Below the pieces are notes generated by a model. It worked only from the letters and a program-made list of their open reading frames with translations. It did no database searches and was not told the DNA's origin. A DNA stretch of 64,000 bases from Hymenobacter terricola (lineage in GTDB: Bacteria; Bacteroidota; Bacteroidia; Cytophagales; Hymenobacteraceae): assembly GCF_017921975.2 (NCBI RefSeq), contig NZ_JAGEMO020000001.1, forward strand, positions 310,001-374,000, read 5' to 3'. The position numbers and the translations under genes are program-made. This document shows, piece by piece, positions 16,327 through 24,538 of this stretch (position 1 is its first letter; each line of letters starts with the position of its first letter).

Positions 16327-19300
16327 ATGAAATACCCCGAATACAAGCAGCCGCTCAACTACGGCCAGCTCGGCGAGGACATCCTCGCCTGGTGGAAGGA
16401 GCACGGCATCTTTGAGAAGAGCGTGAGCAGCCGCGAAGGCCAGCCCACGTTCGTGTTTTACGAAGGCCCGCCTTCCGCTAATGGCGCGCCCGGCATCCAC
16501 CACGTCATGGCGCGGACGGTGAAGGACATTTTCGGCCGCTACCAGACGCTGCTGGGCAAGCAAGTGCCCCGCAAAGGCGGCTGGGACACCCACGGCCTGC
16601 CCATCGAGCTGCAGGTGGAGAAGGAGCTGGGCATCACGAAGGATGACATCGGCAAGAAAATCAGCATCGAGGACTACAACCAGCGCTGCAAGGAAACCGT
16701 CATGCGCTTCAAGGCGCAGTGGGACGACCTGACCGAGAAAATGGGCTACTGGGTCGACCTCGACGACCCCTATGTGACCTTCGAGCCGGAGTACATCGAA
16801 AGCTGCTGGGCGCTGCTCAAGAAGCTCTACGACAAAGGCTTGCTCTACAAAGGCTACACCATCCAGCCCTACTCGCCCGCCGCCGGCACCGGCCTTTCGT
16901 CGCACGAGCTGAACCAGCCCGGCACCTACAAGGACGTGAAAGACACGACCGTGGTGGCGCAGTTCAAGGTGAAACGGGACGAGGTTTCTGAGAAGCTTTT
17001 TTCAGGACTGAATCAAAGCTTGGATACATTCATTCTAGCTTGGACCACTACGCCTTGGACGCTACCTGCAAATACTGGTCTTGCAATAGGCGCTAAAATT
17101 AAATACTTAGTCGTAGGCTGCTACAACCCATATACATTCAAGAAGCAAGCAGTTGTCCTTGCTAAAAGCCGGTTTGATTCTTACTTCGATTTAGATGGTA
17201 AGAATGTTGATGAAACATCAATTGGCTCAATGGCTTGGCAGCGTACTGTTCCTCTCTACGATGAGCAAAGTTCTCTGCCTGAGTATCTATCAGAATCTGA
17301 TAGAAGCTTAATTTACCGCAAGGGTAAAATTGCTACTTGGCAAATCCTTGGTGAATTCACCGGCGCTGACCTCATCGACATCAAGTACGAGCGGCTGTTC
17401 GATTTCACGCCGTTTGAAGGCGAGGAGCGGGCTTTCCGCGTTATCAACGGCGACTTCGTGACCACGGAGGACGGCACCGGCATCGTGCACATCTCGCCCA
17501 CGTTTGGCGCCGATGACTTCCGGGCCGCGCAGCTGGCGGATATCCCGGCGCTGATGGTGCCGGATGCCGAAGGTACGCTCGGACCCATTGTGGACCGGAC
17601 GGGCCGCTACGTGCCCCAAATGGGCGAGTTTGCGGGCCGCTGGGTGAAGAACTACGACGGCCACGACGAGTCGGGGGCCGACTACAAGACGCTGGACGAG
17701 AGCATCGTTATTAAGATGAAGGGCGACGGTACGGCCTTCAAAGTGGAGAAGTACGAGCACACCTACCCGCACTGCTGGCGCACCGACAAACCCGTGCTCT
17801 ACTACCCGCTCGACTCCTGGTTCATCAAGACTACGGCGGTGAAGGACCGGCTCATCGAGCTCAACAAAACCATCAACTGGAAGCCCGAAAGCACCGGCAC
17901 CGGCCGCTTCGGCAACTGGCTGGAGAACCTGGTAGACTGGAACTTAAGCCGCTCGCGCTACTGGGGCACGCCGCTGCCCATCTGGCGCACGCAGGACCGG
18001 ACGGAGGAAATCTGCATCGGCAGCATCGCCGAGCTGAAGGCGGAGATTGACAAGGCCGTAGCCGCCGAAGTCATGACCCACAACCCCTACGCCAACGGCG
18101 AAAAAGTGGACCTGCACCGGCCCTATGTCGACGATATTTTCCTCGTCAGCCCTACCGGCCAGCCCATGTACCGCGAGCCCGACCTCATCGACGTGTGGTT
18201 CGATTCCGGGGCCATGCCCTACGCCCAGTGGCACTATCCGATTGAAAACGCCGATAAATTCCAGAAGAATTTCCCCGCCGATTTCATCGCCGAAGGCGTG
18301 GACCAAACCCGCGGCTGGTTCTTCACGCTGCACGCCCTGGCCGTGATGCTGGAAGACTCCGTGGCCTTCAAAAACGTCATCGCCAACGGCCTCGTGCTGG
18401 CCAAAGACGGCCAGAAGATGAGCAAGCGCCTCGGCAACGCCGTCGACCCGTTTGCCACCATCAAGCAGTACGGCCCCGATGCCACCCGCTGGTACCTCAT
18501 CGCCAACGCGCCACCGTGGGACAACCTCAAGTTCGACCCCGCCGGCGTGACCGAAGTGCAGCGCCGCTTCTTCGGCACGCTCTTCAATACGTACTCATTC
18601 TTTGCGCTTTACGCCAATTTGGATGACTACCGCACGGCCGAATTCGGCCGCGTGCCGCTGGAAGATTTGAGCGAGCTCGACCGTTGGGTGCTCAGCAAAT
18701 TGCACACCCTGATAGGGGAGGTGCGCGGCCACCTCGACGCCTACGACCCCACGAAGGCCGCCCGCGCCATCCAGGATTTCGTGACCGACCAGCTCTCGAA
18801 CTGGTACGTGCGCCTCTCGCGCCGCCGCTTCTGGAAGGGCGAACTGACCACCGACAAGCGCGCCGCCTACGAAACCCTGCAGGAATGCCTCGTGGTGGTG
18901 GCGCAGCTGATGTCGCCCATCGCGCCCTTCTTCGGCGATTGGCTGTACAAGAACATGACCGACGGCATGCGCGCCGAGGCCGTGGATAAAAACACTCCTT
19001 TGGCACCTGAATCCGTGCATCTTACTTTGATGGCCGAGTCCGATGCCACCCGCATCGACACCAAGCTGGAGGAGCGCATGGAGCTGGCCCAGCGCATCAG
19101 CTCGCTGGCGCACTCGCTACGCAAAAAATCGGTGCTGAAGGTGCGCCAGCCCCTGCAGCGCATCCTGGTGCCGGTGCTGAACGACACGACCAAGGAGCAA
19201 GTCGGCCTCGTGGAGGACCTGATTTGCGCCGAAATCAACGTGAAGCACATCGAGTTTCTGGACGATGAAAGCGGCGTGCTGGTGAAGTCGGTGAAGCCCA

Positions 19301-19812
19301 ATTTTAAGCGCCTCGGCCAGCAATACGGCCCGCGCCTGAAGGCCGTGGGTGCCCGCATCCAGGCCATGACGGCCGCCGAAATCAGCAAGCTGGAGAAGGA
19401 GGGAACCCTCGCCGTAGAAGTTGATGGCCAGCCCATTACCCTGGCTCCCGACGACGTGGAAATCCGCACCGACGACCTGCCCGGCTGGCTCGTGGCCACC
19501 GACGGCCCCCTCACCGTGGCCCTCGACGTGACCCTGACCGATGAGCTCCGCCAGGAAGGCCTCGCGCGCGAGCTGGTGAACCGCCTCCAGAATCTGCGCA
19601 AAGACTCGGGCCTGGAAGTACAGGACAAAATCCGCGTCACCCTGGCCGACCAACAGCCCGAACTCACGGCCGCCGTGGCCGCGTTCGGCGACTACATCCG
19701 CACCGAAACGCAGGCCCTCGTCCTCACCTTCGCCGCCGACGTAAACGGCGGCTCGGTACTCGAATTCGACGACTACTCCGTGCCGGTCCTCTTGGAAGTC
19801 GCAACTGCCTGA
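16327..19812 (+). CDS. ileS: isoleucine--tRNA ligase, with an AT-rich internal patch
   Basis: Charges tRNA-Ile; a 1161-residue class Ia synthetase. It shows the HIGH-equivalent GIHHVMART near residue 58, the CP1 editing motif WTTTPWTLPANT at about residue 239, GWDTHGLP, and KMSKR in GQKMSKRLGN near residue 700. The long C-terminal extension of about 160 residues fits the eukaryote-like (type 2) IleRS group. Bases about 16985-17350 (residues about 220-340, the front of the editing domain) differ sharply from the rest: 40% G+C over 17101-17340 by my count, against 58-72% in flanking 60-base blocks. The codon choice there is A/T-ending. The frame stays intact, so this looks like an in-frame mosaic rather than damage. 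Confidence 0.96.
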   Translation: MKYPEYKQPLNYGQLGEDILAWWKEHGIFEKSVSSREGQPTFVFYEGPPSANGAPGIHHVMARTVKDIFGRYQTLLGKQVPRKGGWDTHGLPIELQVEKELGITKDDIGKKISIEDYNQRCKETVMRFKAQWDDLTEKMGYWVDLDDPYVTFEPEYIESCWALLKKLYDKGLLYKGYTIQPYSPAAGTGLSSHELNQPGTYKDVKDTTVVAQFKVKRDEVSEKLFSGLNQSLDTFILAWTTTPWTLPANTGLAIGAKIKYLVVGCYNPYTFKKQAVVLAKSRFDSYFDLDGKNVDETSIGSMAWQRTVPLYDEQSSLPEYLSESDRSLIYRKGKIATWQILGEFTGADLIDIKYERLFDFTPFEGEERAFRVINGDFVTTEDGTGIVHISPTFGADDFRAAQLADIPALMVPDAEGTLGPIVDRTGRYVPQMGEFAGRWVKNYDGHDESGADYKTLDESIVIKMKGDGTAFKVEKYEHTYPHCWRTDKPVLYYPLDSWFIKTTAVKDRLIELNKTINWKPESTGTGRFGNWLENLVDWNLSRSRYWGTPLPIWRTQDRTEEICIGSIAELKAEIDKAVAAEVMTHNPYANGEKVDLHRPYVDDIFLVSPTGQPMYREPDLIDVWFDSGAMPYAQWHYPIENADKFQKNFPADFIAEGVDQTRGWFFTLHALAVMLEDSVAFKNVIANGLVLAKDGQKMSKRLGNAVDPFATIKQYGPDATRWYLIANAPPWDNLKFDPAGVTEVQRRFFGTLFNTYSFFALYANLDDYRTAEFGRVPLEDLSELDRWVLSKLHTLIGEVRGHLDAYDPTKAARAIQDFVTDQLSNWYVRLSRRRFWKGELTTDKRAAYETLQECLVVVAQLMSPIAPFFGDWLYKNMTDGMRAEAVDKNTPLAPESVHLTLMAESDATRIDTKLEERMELAQRISSLAHSLRKKSVLKVRQPLQRILVPVLNDTTKEQVGLVEDLICAEINVKHIEFLDDESGVLVKSVKPNFKRLGQQYGPRLKAVGARIQAMTAAEISKLEKEGTLAVEVDGQPITLAPDDVEIRTDDLPGWLVATDGPLTVALDVTLTDELRQEGLARELVNRLQNLRKDSGLEVQDKIRVTLADQQPELTAAVAAFGDYIRTETQALVLTFAADVNGGSVLEFDDYSVPVLLEVATA

Positions 19813-19959
19813 TGCTGAACGACTCGCCGGGAGCTGAAATCCCCGGCAAGTCTTCTGCCGTACAAAGGGCCTATAAGCTCGTCTTTAATCGTATAAAACA
19901 CCAGATATTCAGGTATAAAAAGCATAAAACATGACAATAAGAACGTTGTGCTTTGAACA

Positions 19960-20048
19960 GTCATGCAGAGCGTAGCGAAGCATCTTTACCGCTTCGTTTC
20001 AACGGCTCATTCGAAGCGGGCAAGATGCTTCGCTGCGCTCTGCATGAC
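19960..20048. repeat. palindromic intergenic repeat, CGTCATGC family, copy 2
   Basis: Arms of about 37 nt (19960-19996 and 20012-20048) with GAAGCATCTT and its complement, between ileS and lspA. The remaining stretch 19813-19959 shows no gene. Confidence 0.88.
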
Positions 20049-20113
20049 GTTCTTTTGTCTTTGATATCTGACCTCATTTTCCCTAGTTGCCTCGCCACTT
20101 TCGGCTCGCCTGA

Positions 20114-20782
20114 ATGCACCCAACCCTCACCAATCGCCAGCAAACGGCGGCCAAATTCTTCCTGCTGGCGCTGTTCGTCATTGCCCTCGACCAGCTGTCG
20201 AAGTGGGCCGTGCACACCTACATGCAGCCCGGCATGGCGGGCGAAATCCCCCTCATCGGCCACTGGGCCAAGCTGCACTACACGCTGAACCCCGGCATGG
20301 CCTTCGGGGCCGAATTGCCCGCGCCGTATGGCAAGCTGGTTCTTAGCGGGTTCCGGCTGCTGGCCGTGTTTGGCTTGAGCTACTACATCATCCGCCTCTG
20401 CAAGCAACGCGCTGCTGCCGGCTACATCGCCTGCATGGCCCTCATCCTCGGCGGGGCCGTCGGCAACCTGATTGACTCGGTTTTCTACGGCATCATCTAC
20501 GACAACGCGCCGTTCGGCTCGCCCACGCGCTGGTTCTACGGCCAGGTCATCGACATGCTCTACGTGGATATCTACGAAGGCTTTCTGCCCCAAAACTGGC
20601 CGCTGCTAGGAGGAAAGTACGTCTCGCTCTGGCCCATCTTCAACATCGCCGATTCCTCCATTTTCATCGGTGTAGCCGTTATTTTGCTTAATCAGAGCCG
20701 TTTTTTCAAGCAGGAAGAGCCAGTTGTAGCAGCGAATCATAGCGAGCCGCTGGTAGCTCCTGACTCGGAGAATCTGGCTTAG
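20114..20782 (+). CDS. lspA: lipoprotein signal peptidase, first of two tandem copies
   Basis: Signal peptidase II cleaves lipoprotein signal peptides before the diacylglyceryl-cysteine; it is an inner-membrane aspartyl protease. The 222 residues show four hydrophobic helices. Conserved motifs are LDQLSKWAV near residue 26, LNPGMAFG near 58, GGAVGNLIDS with the first catalytic Asp near 120, and FNIADSSIFIG with the second Asp near 180. Many bacterial LspA are 160-170 residues; the extra length is a loop between the two aspartates plus a C-terminal tail. A close paralogue begins 280 bp downstream on the same strand. Confidence 0.94.
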   Translation: MHPTLTNRQQTAAKFFLLALFVIALDQLSKWAVHTYMQPGMAGEIPLIGHWAKLHYTLNPGMAFGAELPAPYGKLVLSGFRLLAVFGLSYYIIRLCKQRAAAGYIACMALILGGAVGNLIDSVFYGIIYDNAPFGSPTRWFYGQVIDMLYVDIYEGFLPQNWPLLGGKYVSLWPIFNIADSSIFIGVAVILLNQSRFFKQEEPVVAANHSEPLVAPDSENLA

Positions 20783-20791
20783 ATTTATTGA

Positions 20792-20830
20792 ACGTCATGC
20801 CGAGCGAAGCCGAGGCATCTCGCTCGCGCC
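20792..20830. repeat. single arm of the CGTCATGC repeat family, copy 3
   Basis: AACGTCATGCCGAGCGAAG followed by GGCATCTCGC matches one arm of the family; no partner arm is seen nearby. Confidence 0.7.
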
Positions 20831-20839
20831 GCCTGCCGT

Positions 20840-21004
20840 CAACCTCACCCCCTGACCCCCCTCTCCAAAAAAGAGGGGGCACCGGTTCGAAGCAAACGCA
20901 GAAACTTAAGGAGCCCGACGCATTGTGTCGGGCTCTTTTTATGAGCCAAAACTCGCTAGAAGCAGGTCTGGTGCCCCCTCTTTTTTGGAGAGGGGGTCAG
21001 GTTG
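20840..21004. repeat. palindromic repeat of the CCCTCTCCAAAA family around a terminator
   Basis: Left arm at 20840-20883 and right arm at 20970-21004 are complementary over about 35 nt; the left arm carries an extra 10-15 nt. The same core word occurs in the inverted repeat at 27056-27197. A terminator hairpin lies in the loop. Confidence 0.85.
20911..20940 (+). terminator. terminator after the first lspA
   Basis: Perfect 9-bp stem GAGCCCGAC/GTCGGGCTC with a 7-nt loop followed by TTTTT. Confidence 0.85.
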
Positions 21005-21034
21005 ACGCGGAGGGCGATTCCGTGCCGACATACC

Positions 21035-21042
21035 GTTCTTTG
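21035..21042 (+). promoter_or_regulatory. possible -7 box GTTCTTTG for the second lspA
   Basis: GTTCTTTGCA lies 19 nt before the second lspA ATG. The same 10-mer precedes the polyprenyl synthase gene (27249-27258). It differs from TAnnTTTG in the first two bases, so this is a weak call. Confidence 0.35.
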
Positions 21043-21061
21043 CAGCTCCATCCCGCCTGCA

Positions 21062-21733
21062 ATGCACCCAACCCTGACCACCCGCCAGCATTCCGCCGCC
21101 AAATTCTTCCTGCTGGCTTTAAGTATCATCGTGCTCGACCAACTCTCGAAGTGGGCCGTGCACACCTACATGCAGCCCGGTTCGGCCGGCGAAATCCCCG
21201 TTCTCGGCCAATTCGCCAAGCTGAACTACACCCTGAATCCCGGCATGGCCTTCGGCGCGCAGCTGCCCGCCCCCTACGGCAAGCTGGTGCTCACGGCTTT
21301 CCGCAGCCTCGCCGTGGTGGGTTTGGTGTACTACATCATCCGCCTGTGCCGCCAGCGTGTGGCGGCCGGCTACATCGCCTGCATGGCCCTGATTCTGGGC
21401 GGTGCGCTCGGCAACCTAATCGACTCGATTTTCTACGGAATTATCTACAATAATGCCCCTGTAGGCTCGCCCACGCGCTGGTTCTACGGCCAGGTCATCG
21501 ACATGATTTACGTGCCGCTGTACGTGGGTTATTTCCCCAAATCCTGGCCCCTCATCGGCGGCTCCTACAGCGGCGGCTTCCCCATCTTCAACATCGCCGA
21601 TTCCTCCATCTTCATCGGCGTCGCGCTGATTCTGCTCAACCAGAGCCGCTTTTTCAATGAATCGCAGCCGGTATCCGCCCCGCACAACGAAAGTGTGCCC
21701 TTAGTCGCTCCAGACGCTGAGAAGCTGGCGTAG
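21062..21733 (+). CDS. lspA: lipoprotein signal peptidase, second tandem copy
   Basis: A 223-residue paralogue of the upstream LspA, aligning over its whole length with the same start MHPTLT, the same LDQLSKWAVHTYMQPG block, and both catalytic-Asp motifs (GALGNLIDS and FNIADSSIFIG). Both copies therefore look catalytically competent. The ATG at 21062 is chosen to match the paralogue. Differences are scattered and concentrated in loops and the C-terminal tail. Tandem duplication within the lineage is the simplest explanation. A second LspA could broaden substrates or raise tolerance to LspA inhibitors such as globomycin, but nothing in the sequence proves either. Confidence 0.94.
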   Translation: MHPTLTTRQHSAAKFFLLALSIIVLDQLSKWAVHTYMQPGSAGEIPVLGQFAKLNYTLNPGMAFGAQLPAPYGKLVLTAFRSLAVVGLVYYIIRLCRQRVAAGYIACMALILGGALGNLIDSIFYGIIYNNAPVGSPTRWFYGQVIDMIYVPLYVGYFPKSWPLIGGSYSGGFPIFNIADSSIFIGVALILLNQSRFFNESQPVSAPHNESVPLVAPDAEKLA

Positions 21734-21763
21734 TAGGGAAGAGGCCGCATCCACAATAACAGT

Positions 21764-22254
21764 ACGTCATGCTGAGCGTAGTCGAAGCATCTCTACCGCC
21801 TCGTTGCTTTTAATGCTATAAACCTCGTTTTTGCTGTTTTCTATGAGAGAATTAACTGAAGATGAAGCGTACCGAGTGACTGCGCTTTTAGAGAAAGTGG
21901 TTGTAGGCTTGGCAAGCCTTGGTGGGCATTATCATGATAACGACGAGGATTTAGCTTGGGGTTTATTGTACATGTTCACTCCCAAACTTGTGAATGAAGC
22001 TTCACAAGTACGAAGTATACTTTTTAGCAAATACAATCGAGAACTGGCGGAGGGCGAAGACATGGACGAACTCGAAAAAATGTTCGTGAACCTAGCCTAT
22101 CGAAAGACACCAACTCCTAAGCAGATAGCTCGATTTAGGCAGAATCGGCTGAAAAAGCAGAAGTAATATTCCACTCGATTACCCAAAACTGCTTAGCGTG
22201 TCTTGATACCTCAACGAAGCGGTAGAGATGCTTCGGCTACGCTCAGCATGACGT
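21764..22254. repeat. CGTCATGC-family inverted repeat split around a small gene, copy 4
   Basis: Two 43-nt arms (21764-21806 and 22212-22254) are reverse complements with only two mismatches. In other copies the loop is about 15-30 nt; here 405 bp containing a small AT-rich gene separate the arms. Confidence 0.92.
21843..22166 (+). CDS. small hypothetical protein inside a split palindromic repeat
   Basis: A 107-residue, charged, probably soluble protein with no signal peptide and a Lys/Arg-rich tail (FRQNRLKKQK). I recognise no family. Its DNA is markedly less GC-rich than the neighbours (48 G+C in 120 bases sampled at 21841-21900 and 21961-22020) and uses A/T-ending codons. It lies exactly between the two 43-nt arms of an inverted repeat that elsewhere in the window is empty. 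This suggests an acquired cassette or a gene swept up by repeat formation. The ATG at 21843 is preferred over the in-frame TTG at 21831. Confidence 0.65.
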   Translation: MRELTEDEAYRVTALLEKVVVGLASLGGHYHDNDEDLAWGLLYMFTPKLVNEASQVRSILFSKYNRELAEGEDMDELEKMFVNLAYRKTPTPKQIARFRQNRLKKQK

Positions 22255-22316
22255 TCTGTTTATTGTCCGTTCTTGCGTATCCAAAACCACCCCTAAATCT
22301 GCCCTAAATTTCTTCC

Positions 22317-24302
22317 GTGCCCAACCCGCTGCTCTCCGTCCGCGACCTCACCATTGATTTCTCCAGCCACCGCGGCGACGTGCGGGCCGTCAATGGCGTG
22401 TCGTTTGAGCTGAATCGGGGCGAGACGCTGGCCATTGTGGGCGAGTCGGGCTCCGGCAAGTCGGTGACGTCGCTGGCGCTGCTGGGGCTGATTCCGATGC
22501 CGCCCGGCCGCATTGCCAGCGGCCAATCCATCTTCCAGTCCGAAAAACTCGGCGAAACCGACCTGCTGAAACTCTCCGAAACCGACCTGCGCCAGGTGCG
22601 CGGCAACGACATCGGCATGATTTTCCAGGAGCCGATGACCTCACTGAACCCCGTGTACACCTGCGGCAGCCAGGTGGTGGAAGCCCTGCGCCTCCACACC
22701 GACCTCAGCGAAGCCGGCGCCAAGGCCCGCACCATCGAGCTATTCACCGAGGCGCAGCTGCCGCGCCCCGAGAGCATCTTCAGCAGCTACCCGCACGAAA
22801 TCTCGGGCGGCCAGAAGCAGCGCGTCATGATTGCCATGGCCATGGCCTGCCGCCCCGCTCTGCTCATCGCCGACGAGCCCACCACGGCCCTCGACGTGAC
22901 GGTACAGGCCCGCATGCTGCGCCTCATCGACGACCTGCGCCGCCAGCACAACACGGCCGTCCTCTTCATCACCCACGACCTCGGCGTGGTGGCGGAAATC
23001 GCCGACCGCATTCTGGTGATGTACCGGGGCAAGGTCGTGGAGCAGGGGAGGGTGCTGGATATTTTTTCAAATCCGCAACATCCGTACACAAAAGGCCTTT
23101 TGGCGTGCCGTCCGCGCCTCTCGGTGGGCAAAAAACGCCTCCCCGTGGTGGCCGATTTCATGCGGGAAGACGCCAGCGGCCAGCTTTTGGCCCAGCCCGC
23201 GCCGGTGCTTCCGCTCGAAAATGAGGCGCTTACGGATTCCTCGCCCGAAATCGAGGCCCAGCAGTTACGGGATAAAACTGATACCGCCAAAACGTTCCCC
23301 GTGGAACATGGCGTTTTGGGGGATGTTCCACGAAGTGGCACCACGACTTTTTCCAGTCGTGGTGCCACTAGTTCGGGAGAGGGCATAAGCGAGAAAACCG
23401 CTGGCAATTCGCAGGAAAGCAGTTCAACGACTAGTGGTGCCACGACCGAAAAAGTCGTGGCACCACTTCCGACTGCCGCGCCCCTCCTAGAAGTCCAGAA
23501 CCTCCAGGTCTACTTCCCGCTCCGCAAGGGTTTTTTCCGCCGCGCCACCGATTACGTCCGGGCCGTCGACAACGTCAGCTTCACGCTCTACCCCGGCGAA
23601 ACCATCGGCCTCGTGGGCGAGTCGGGCTGCGGCAAAACCACGCTGGGCCGGGCCCTGCTCCGTCTCACGGAACCAACGGCGGGCAGCATCCTGTTTGAAG
23701 GGACCGATTTGGCGAAGCTGTCGAGTGGGGACTTGCGCCGCCGTCGGCGCGATTTGCAGTTGGTGTTTCAGGACCCCTACGCTGCCCTCAACCCGATGCT
23801 GACCGTGGGCGAAGCTATTTGGGAGCCCATGCGGGTGCACAACGTGGGCGGCACGCGCCAGCAGCAAAAGGCGAAAGTGCTGGAACTGCTGCGCACCGTG
23901 GGGCTGCGCGACGAGCATTTCCAGCGCTACCCGCACGAGTTCAGCGGCGGGCAGCGGCAGCGCATCTGCATTGCCCGGGCACTGGCGTTGCAGCCCAAGC
24001 TGATTGTCTGCGACGAGTCGGTTTCGGCCCTCGACGTCTCGGTGCAGGCGCAGGTCCTGAACCTGCTCAACGACCTCAAACGTGAGTTCGGTATCACCTA
24101 TCTATTCATCACCCACGACCTGTCGGTGGCCCGGTTTATGAGCGACCGGCTGCTGGTCATGCACCAGGGCCGCATCGTGGAGAGCGGCCCGGCGGCGGCC
24201 ATCTATGCCCACCCGCAGCACGAATACACCCAGGGCCTGCTGGCCGCCATCCCGAAGGACAGCCTGGCCGACATCGAAGCCGCCGTGGCCAGCCGGGCAT
24301 AG
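22317..24302 (+). CDS. fused oligopeptide-type ABC transporter ATPase (OppD-OppF like)
   Basis: A 661-residue protein with two complete ABC ATPase domains, as in GsiA/YejF-type dipeptide importers. Domain 1 (about 5-260) has Walker A GESGSGKS, signature ISGGQKQR and Walker B LLIADEPT. Domain 2 (about 388-655) has [16 protein letters not shown] and [12 protein letters not shown]. The Asp-Glu of Walker B is kept in both. The linker (about 270-385) is low in conservation and Ser/Thr-rich; residues about 339-384 are encoded by a palindromic element. The start is GTG. No permease or binding-protein genes are adjacent, so the partner transporter must be encoded elsewhere. Confidence 0.92.
   Translation: MPNPLLSVRDLTIDFSSHRGDVRAVNGVSFELNRGETLAIVGESGSGKSVTSLALLGLIPMPPGRIASGQSIFQSEKLGETDLLKLSETDLRQVRGNDIGMIFQEPMTSLNPVYTCGSQVVEALRLHTDLSEAGAKARTIELFTEAQLPRPESIFSSYPHEISGGQKQRVMIAMAMACRPALLIADEPTTALDVTVQARMLRLIDDLRRQHNTAVLFITHDLGVVAEIADRILVMYRGKVVEQGRVLDIFSNPQHPYTKGLLACRPRLSVGKKRLPVVADFMREDASGQLLAQPAPVLPLENEALTDSSPEIEAQQLRDKTDTAKTFPVEHGVLGDVPRSGTTTFSSRGATSSGEGISEKTAGNSQESSSTTSGATTEKVVAPLPTAAPLLEVQNLQVYFPLRKGFFRRATDYVRAVDNVSFTLYPGETIGLVGESGCGKTTLGRALLRLTEPTAGSILFEGTDLAKLSSGDLRRRRRDLQLVFQDPYAALNPMLTVGEAIWEPMRVHNVGGTRQQQKAKVLELLRTVGLRDEHFQRYPHEFSGGQRQRICIARALALQPKLIVCDESVSALDVSVQAQVLNLLNDLKREFGITYLFITHDLSVARFMSDRLLVMHQGRIVESGPAAAIYAHPQHEYTQGLLAAIPKDSLADIEAAVASRA
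23332..23469. repeat. double-hairpin palindromic element inside the ABC ATPase gene
   Basis: Two perfect hairpins: arms 23334-23348/23355-23369 (15 bp) and 23433-23446/23454-23467 (14 bp). The whole element is also an inverted repeat of about 40-nt arms ending in matching 16-mers at 23332-23347 and 23454-23469. Its length fits the frame, so it adds a Ser/Thr/Gly-rich linker rather than breaking the gene. Confidence 0.92.
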
Positions 24303-24312
24303 CACGAACAAC

Positions 24313-24428
24313 GTAGCGCGGACTTTGCAGTCCGCGACTGCACGATACCTTGCGCTGCCGCCCGCGGATTCAACGGCATCCAGCTAGCCCCTGACGCCAC
24401 CACGCGCGGACTACAGAGTCCGCGCTAC
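24313..24428. repeat. palindromic intergenic repeat, GTAGCGCGGACT family
   Basis: 24-nt arms (24313-24336 and 24405-24428) that are near-perfect complements; each arm contains its own short CGCGGACT/AGTCCGCG hairpin. It fills most of the gap between the ABC ATPase gene and rnr; the rest (24429-24538) shows no gene. Confidence 0.88.
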
Positions 24429-24538
24429 AACCTACCGGCTTCGGCCGCGTTTTACTAACTGCGCCGCTTAACTGCGGCCACCATTTTTCCGCTCTCGCCG
24501 CCTGCGACCAATCAACTTTTCGGCGGCTACTTATTTAC

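Noticed and set aside
23293..23308. A second parS site within the ABC ATPase gene (GTTCCCCGTGGAAC core)
   Set aside because: It has three mismatches to the parS consensus, including central positions, and belongs to a palindrome-rich linker.
24327..24334. Promoter-like ACTTTG in the palindrome after the ABC ATPase gene
   Set aside because: It is part of the GTAGCGCGGACT repeat arm rather than a separate -7 box; no TA precedes it at the right spacing.
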